48,763 nucleotides of DNA. Origin: Pleurotus djamor (Eukaryota > Basidiomycota > Agaricomycetes > Agaricales > Pleurotaceae). A program made the position numbers and the translations under genes. The notes beneath the pieces are model-generated. The model did no database searches. It saw only the letters and a program-made list of their open reading frames with translations, and had not been told where the DNA came from. Positions 46,863 to 48,763 of the stretch are shown in pieces (position 1 is the first letter of the stretch; each line of letters begins with the position of its first letter). Location: positions 1-48,763 of the forward strand of contig JAPEVF010000334.1 of the NCBI GenBank assembly GCA_029747585.1, read 5' to 3'.

Positions 46863-48532
46863 TCAGATGGTGTATTGCGGTACATTGTCGACGCCGAAGG
46901 AGAAGTCCAGCGGTTGGAGGGGATCGTATCCTCCGTATTGGATGGAGGGACTGCAGTGGTCGAAGGGCATCGTGAAGTCTCCACCCATTCGTTGATGATC
47001 GTGGAACTCCTCGAGCGACTTTGTAAGGGAATGCTCGTCAAAGGACTTGGAGAGCTTCGGGGGCTCGTAGATATCAAGCAGGAGTTCGCTACTCCCAGAG
47101 TATGACGGAGTACTCGGTATGTAACGGGGCGAGTGGTGTCCGAACGAAGGGGTGCTGGGTGCGCTACCCTCAGTCGAGGAGGTCGAGAAGACGGGGGATG
47201 GGCAGGACGGCGAGGGGGACGACGCGGTGAAGCCGTTGAGGAACGACATGTCGATGGAGAGGCCTCGAGCCTTGGCTGCCATGGCGGTATTCGGCGCGGA
47301 GGGAGTAACGAGAGGAGGGATGCTAAACATCTCAAGCCCAGCGGGAGCACTGCACGGCGGAGGACCAGACAACGGGTCGCACTCGTAGATCGGCAACGGT
47401 GAATTAGTCTGCTGGAAGGAGAAAGAATTGAAGTCCTGCGAAAACAAGGGAAAAAACAAAACATCAAAATTCGNCTCCAACATGGAACCTGTGGCGTTAC
47501 GCGGCCAACTCACGAATGGGGATTCCTGTCTTATGGGCGTAAAGCCAAAAGCACCGAAAGTCTCTTCCCCAAAGAAGGCCGAAGAAGGACAGGGTTGCTC
47601 CAAGGTGAGATCCTGGGTTGTTGAACTTTCCATGGAGGGGACCGGCGAGGGTGCGGGGGAAGACTGCCTGGTGGGTTGGGTGCTGGACGACCGGGTCTTT
47701 CGCTGGGGAGGGTACGACGAAGACAAGAACGGTTGCGCGTCGTTGGTGTCGGGGATGGGCGCTGAACTTGAACGACGGAAGGCCTTCGCGGTGATGGGTG
47801 CCTCAAATCTGGTGACGATTTCTGGGACATGCGTCTTGTCGAACTCTTGTATGGCGAGGTCGAGATCTGAACCCTTCTTGCCCTCGACAAGGAGTTCCGC
47901 TATCTTAGCACACCGCTTCAGATCCTTTGGACCCACCTCCCTGACCTTCCTTTTCTCCGCTGTCCCACCTTTAGATTTACTATGCAAGGGTCTAAAGGTG
48001 TACTGGGGGAACTTGCGCTTGTGTTCGTCGAGAGCGGCCTTTGCCTTAGCATGCCAGACCTGGCGTTCTTCGTTGGGCAGATTCTGCCAGGTGAGACCGA
48101 TGATCTTCGAAAGAGTGCTGTGGTTCGTCTCTACCTCGGTAGATACGTGCTGGGACTTTATGAAGGACGACCGGAAGAGAATGAAGGCATTCGGGGGGCG
48201 GGGAATGTGGTTCTCTGGTTTTTTCTTGGAGTGGCCGGACCTCCTCGACGGAGCACAGTCGTCGGGCGGTGGGAACAAGACAGCCTCACCACAGGGATAC
48301 GGGGGAGCGTCGACGAGGGGAGGGGGGTCGTTGTACGTGCCCGGTGTGATGTTGGCAGCAAAGGTAAATCCAGTAGAAGAGGTAGGCTCGACGGGCAAAG
48401 TCCATACGAGCTGTGCACCTTGGGGACATCACAACATTGTAAGAAGCTTTGTCCGTTTAGCACAACGATCGATCGAAACGACGTACCATCAGCATCGCTA
48501 CGCCTCGATCCTTTCGTTCTTTCAGCGGGCAT
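46863..48532 (-). CDS. HMG-box transcription factor (MATA_HMG type)
   Basis: A sequence-specific DNA-binding regulator of the group that includes fungal mating and development factors. Exons 48532..48487, 48418..47514 and 47435..46863; 507 aa. The short exon 1 encodes MPAERTKGSRRSDAD. The HMG box is at about residues 85-158: HIPRPPNAFILFRSSFIKSQ, NHSTLSKIIGLTWQNLPNEE, WHAKAKAALDEHKRKFPQYT. A basic stretch (SRRSGHSKKK) precedes it. The rest is Ser/Pro-rich and probably an activation region, ending with an aromatic tail (LDFSFGVDNVPQYTI). The second intron (78 nt) is in frame and has no stop, although one N falls in it. It lies alone, with no pheromone receptor or second mating gene nearby, so a mating-type role is not shown. 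Confidence 0.9.
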
Positions 48533-48763
48533 TTCTGTGATTGTCGCTGGAGGTTAGGCGGCACGATGCAGTCTGTGGGCGTCTCTGAGGGGGCGGATTT
48601 TGGGGACAAAGGTATCGCAAAGGGGGGGGAACACGAGGAGGACTGGAATATCCCGTCTGAGGGTTTTATAATCTGTCATACCCAAGGACCCAGCTGCCGG
48701 TGTTCCTGGTACAATAATTCCTTCCTCTCCAGGAAGGTCTGAACCAAGGAATCCGCAACCCTG

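Noticed and set aside
47428..48540. A 370-codon plus-strand ORF
   Set aside because: It lies antisense to the HMG-box gene, whose domain and splice sites are clear; it is a shadow frame created by codon bias.
1..48763. Search for CRISPR arrays, operons, viral or biosynthetic clusters
   Set aside because: No repeat-spacer structure, polycistronic layout, viral gene or backbone biosynthetic enzyme seen; the content is ordinary fungal nuclear DNA.

Overview
The window is nuclear DNA from a filamentous basidiomycete, most likely a mushroom-forming Agaricomycete. Genes are dense and split by many GT-AG introns of about 45-70 nt, often with a CTGAC/CTGAT-like branch site. The gene set fits: a DUF6533 seven-helix protein, the agaricomycete F-box-like LRR family, an AA9 LPMO, a CE4 chitin deacetylase, a MATA_HMG-type factor and copper amine oxidase. 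Scattered N bases (about 6.5-8.4, 12.0-15.4 and 45.4 kb) suggest ambiguous base calls.

Layout. 1-0.9 kb: 5' part of an F-box-like gene (minus). 0.9-4.9 kb: no convincing gene. 4.9-15.4 kb: a compact, mostly minus-strand block with DUF1992 (DNAJC28-like), a secreted double ricin-B-type lectin, COG8, an intron-containing tRNA-Asp, inositol monophosphatase, a secreted hydrophobic protein, and LTO1 (plus). 15.4-30.7 kb: copper amine oxidase, a 703-aa Ser-rich protein, a WHI2-like BTB protein, two small disordered proteins, a CpG-depleted island, and chitin deacetylase (plus). 31.7-41.7 kb: a DUF6533 membrane protein, dynactin p150Glued and an AA9 LPMO. 41.7-46.9 kb: gene-poor, with two mutually antisense three-exon models. 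46.9-48.5 kb: an HMG-box factor.

There is no biosynthetic cluster or defence operon. The genes are housekeeping (Golgi tethering, dynein transport, Fe-S adaptor, inositol phosphate metabolism) mixed with wall- and carbohydrate-facing secreted proteins (lectin, chitin deacetylase, LPMO). I rebuilt most genes exon by exon by matching splice sites, reading phase and family motifs; exon coordinates are given where I solved them. The most notable structures are a tRNA wedged 25 nt upstream of COG8, a series of 13-20 nt micro-exons, the CpG-poor island, and the antisense gene pair near 44 kb.
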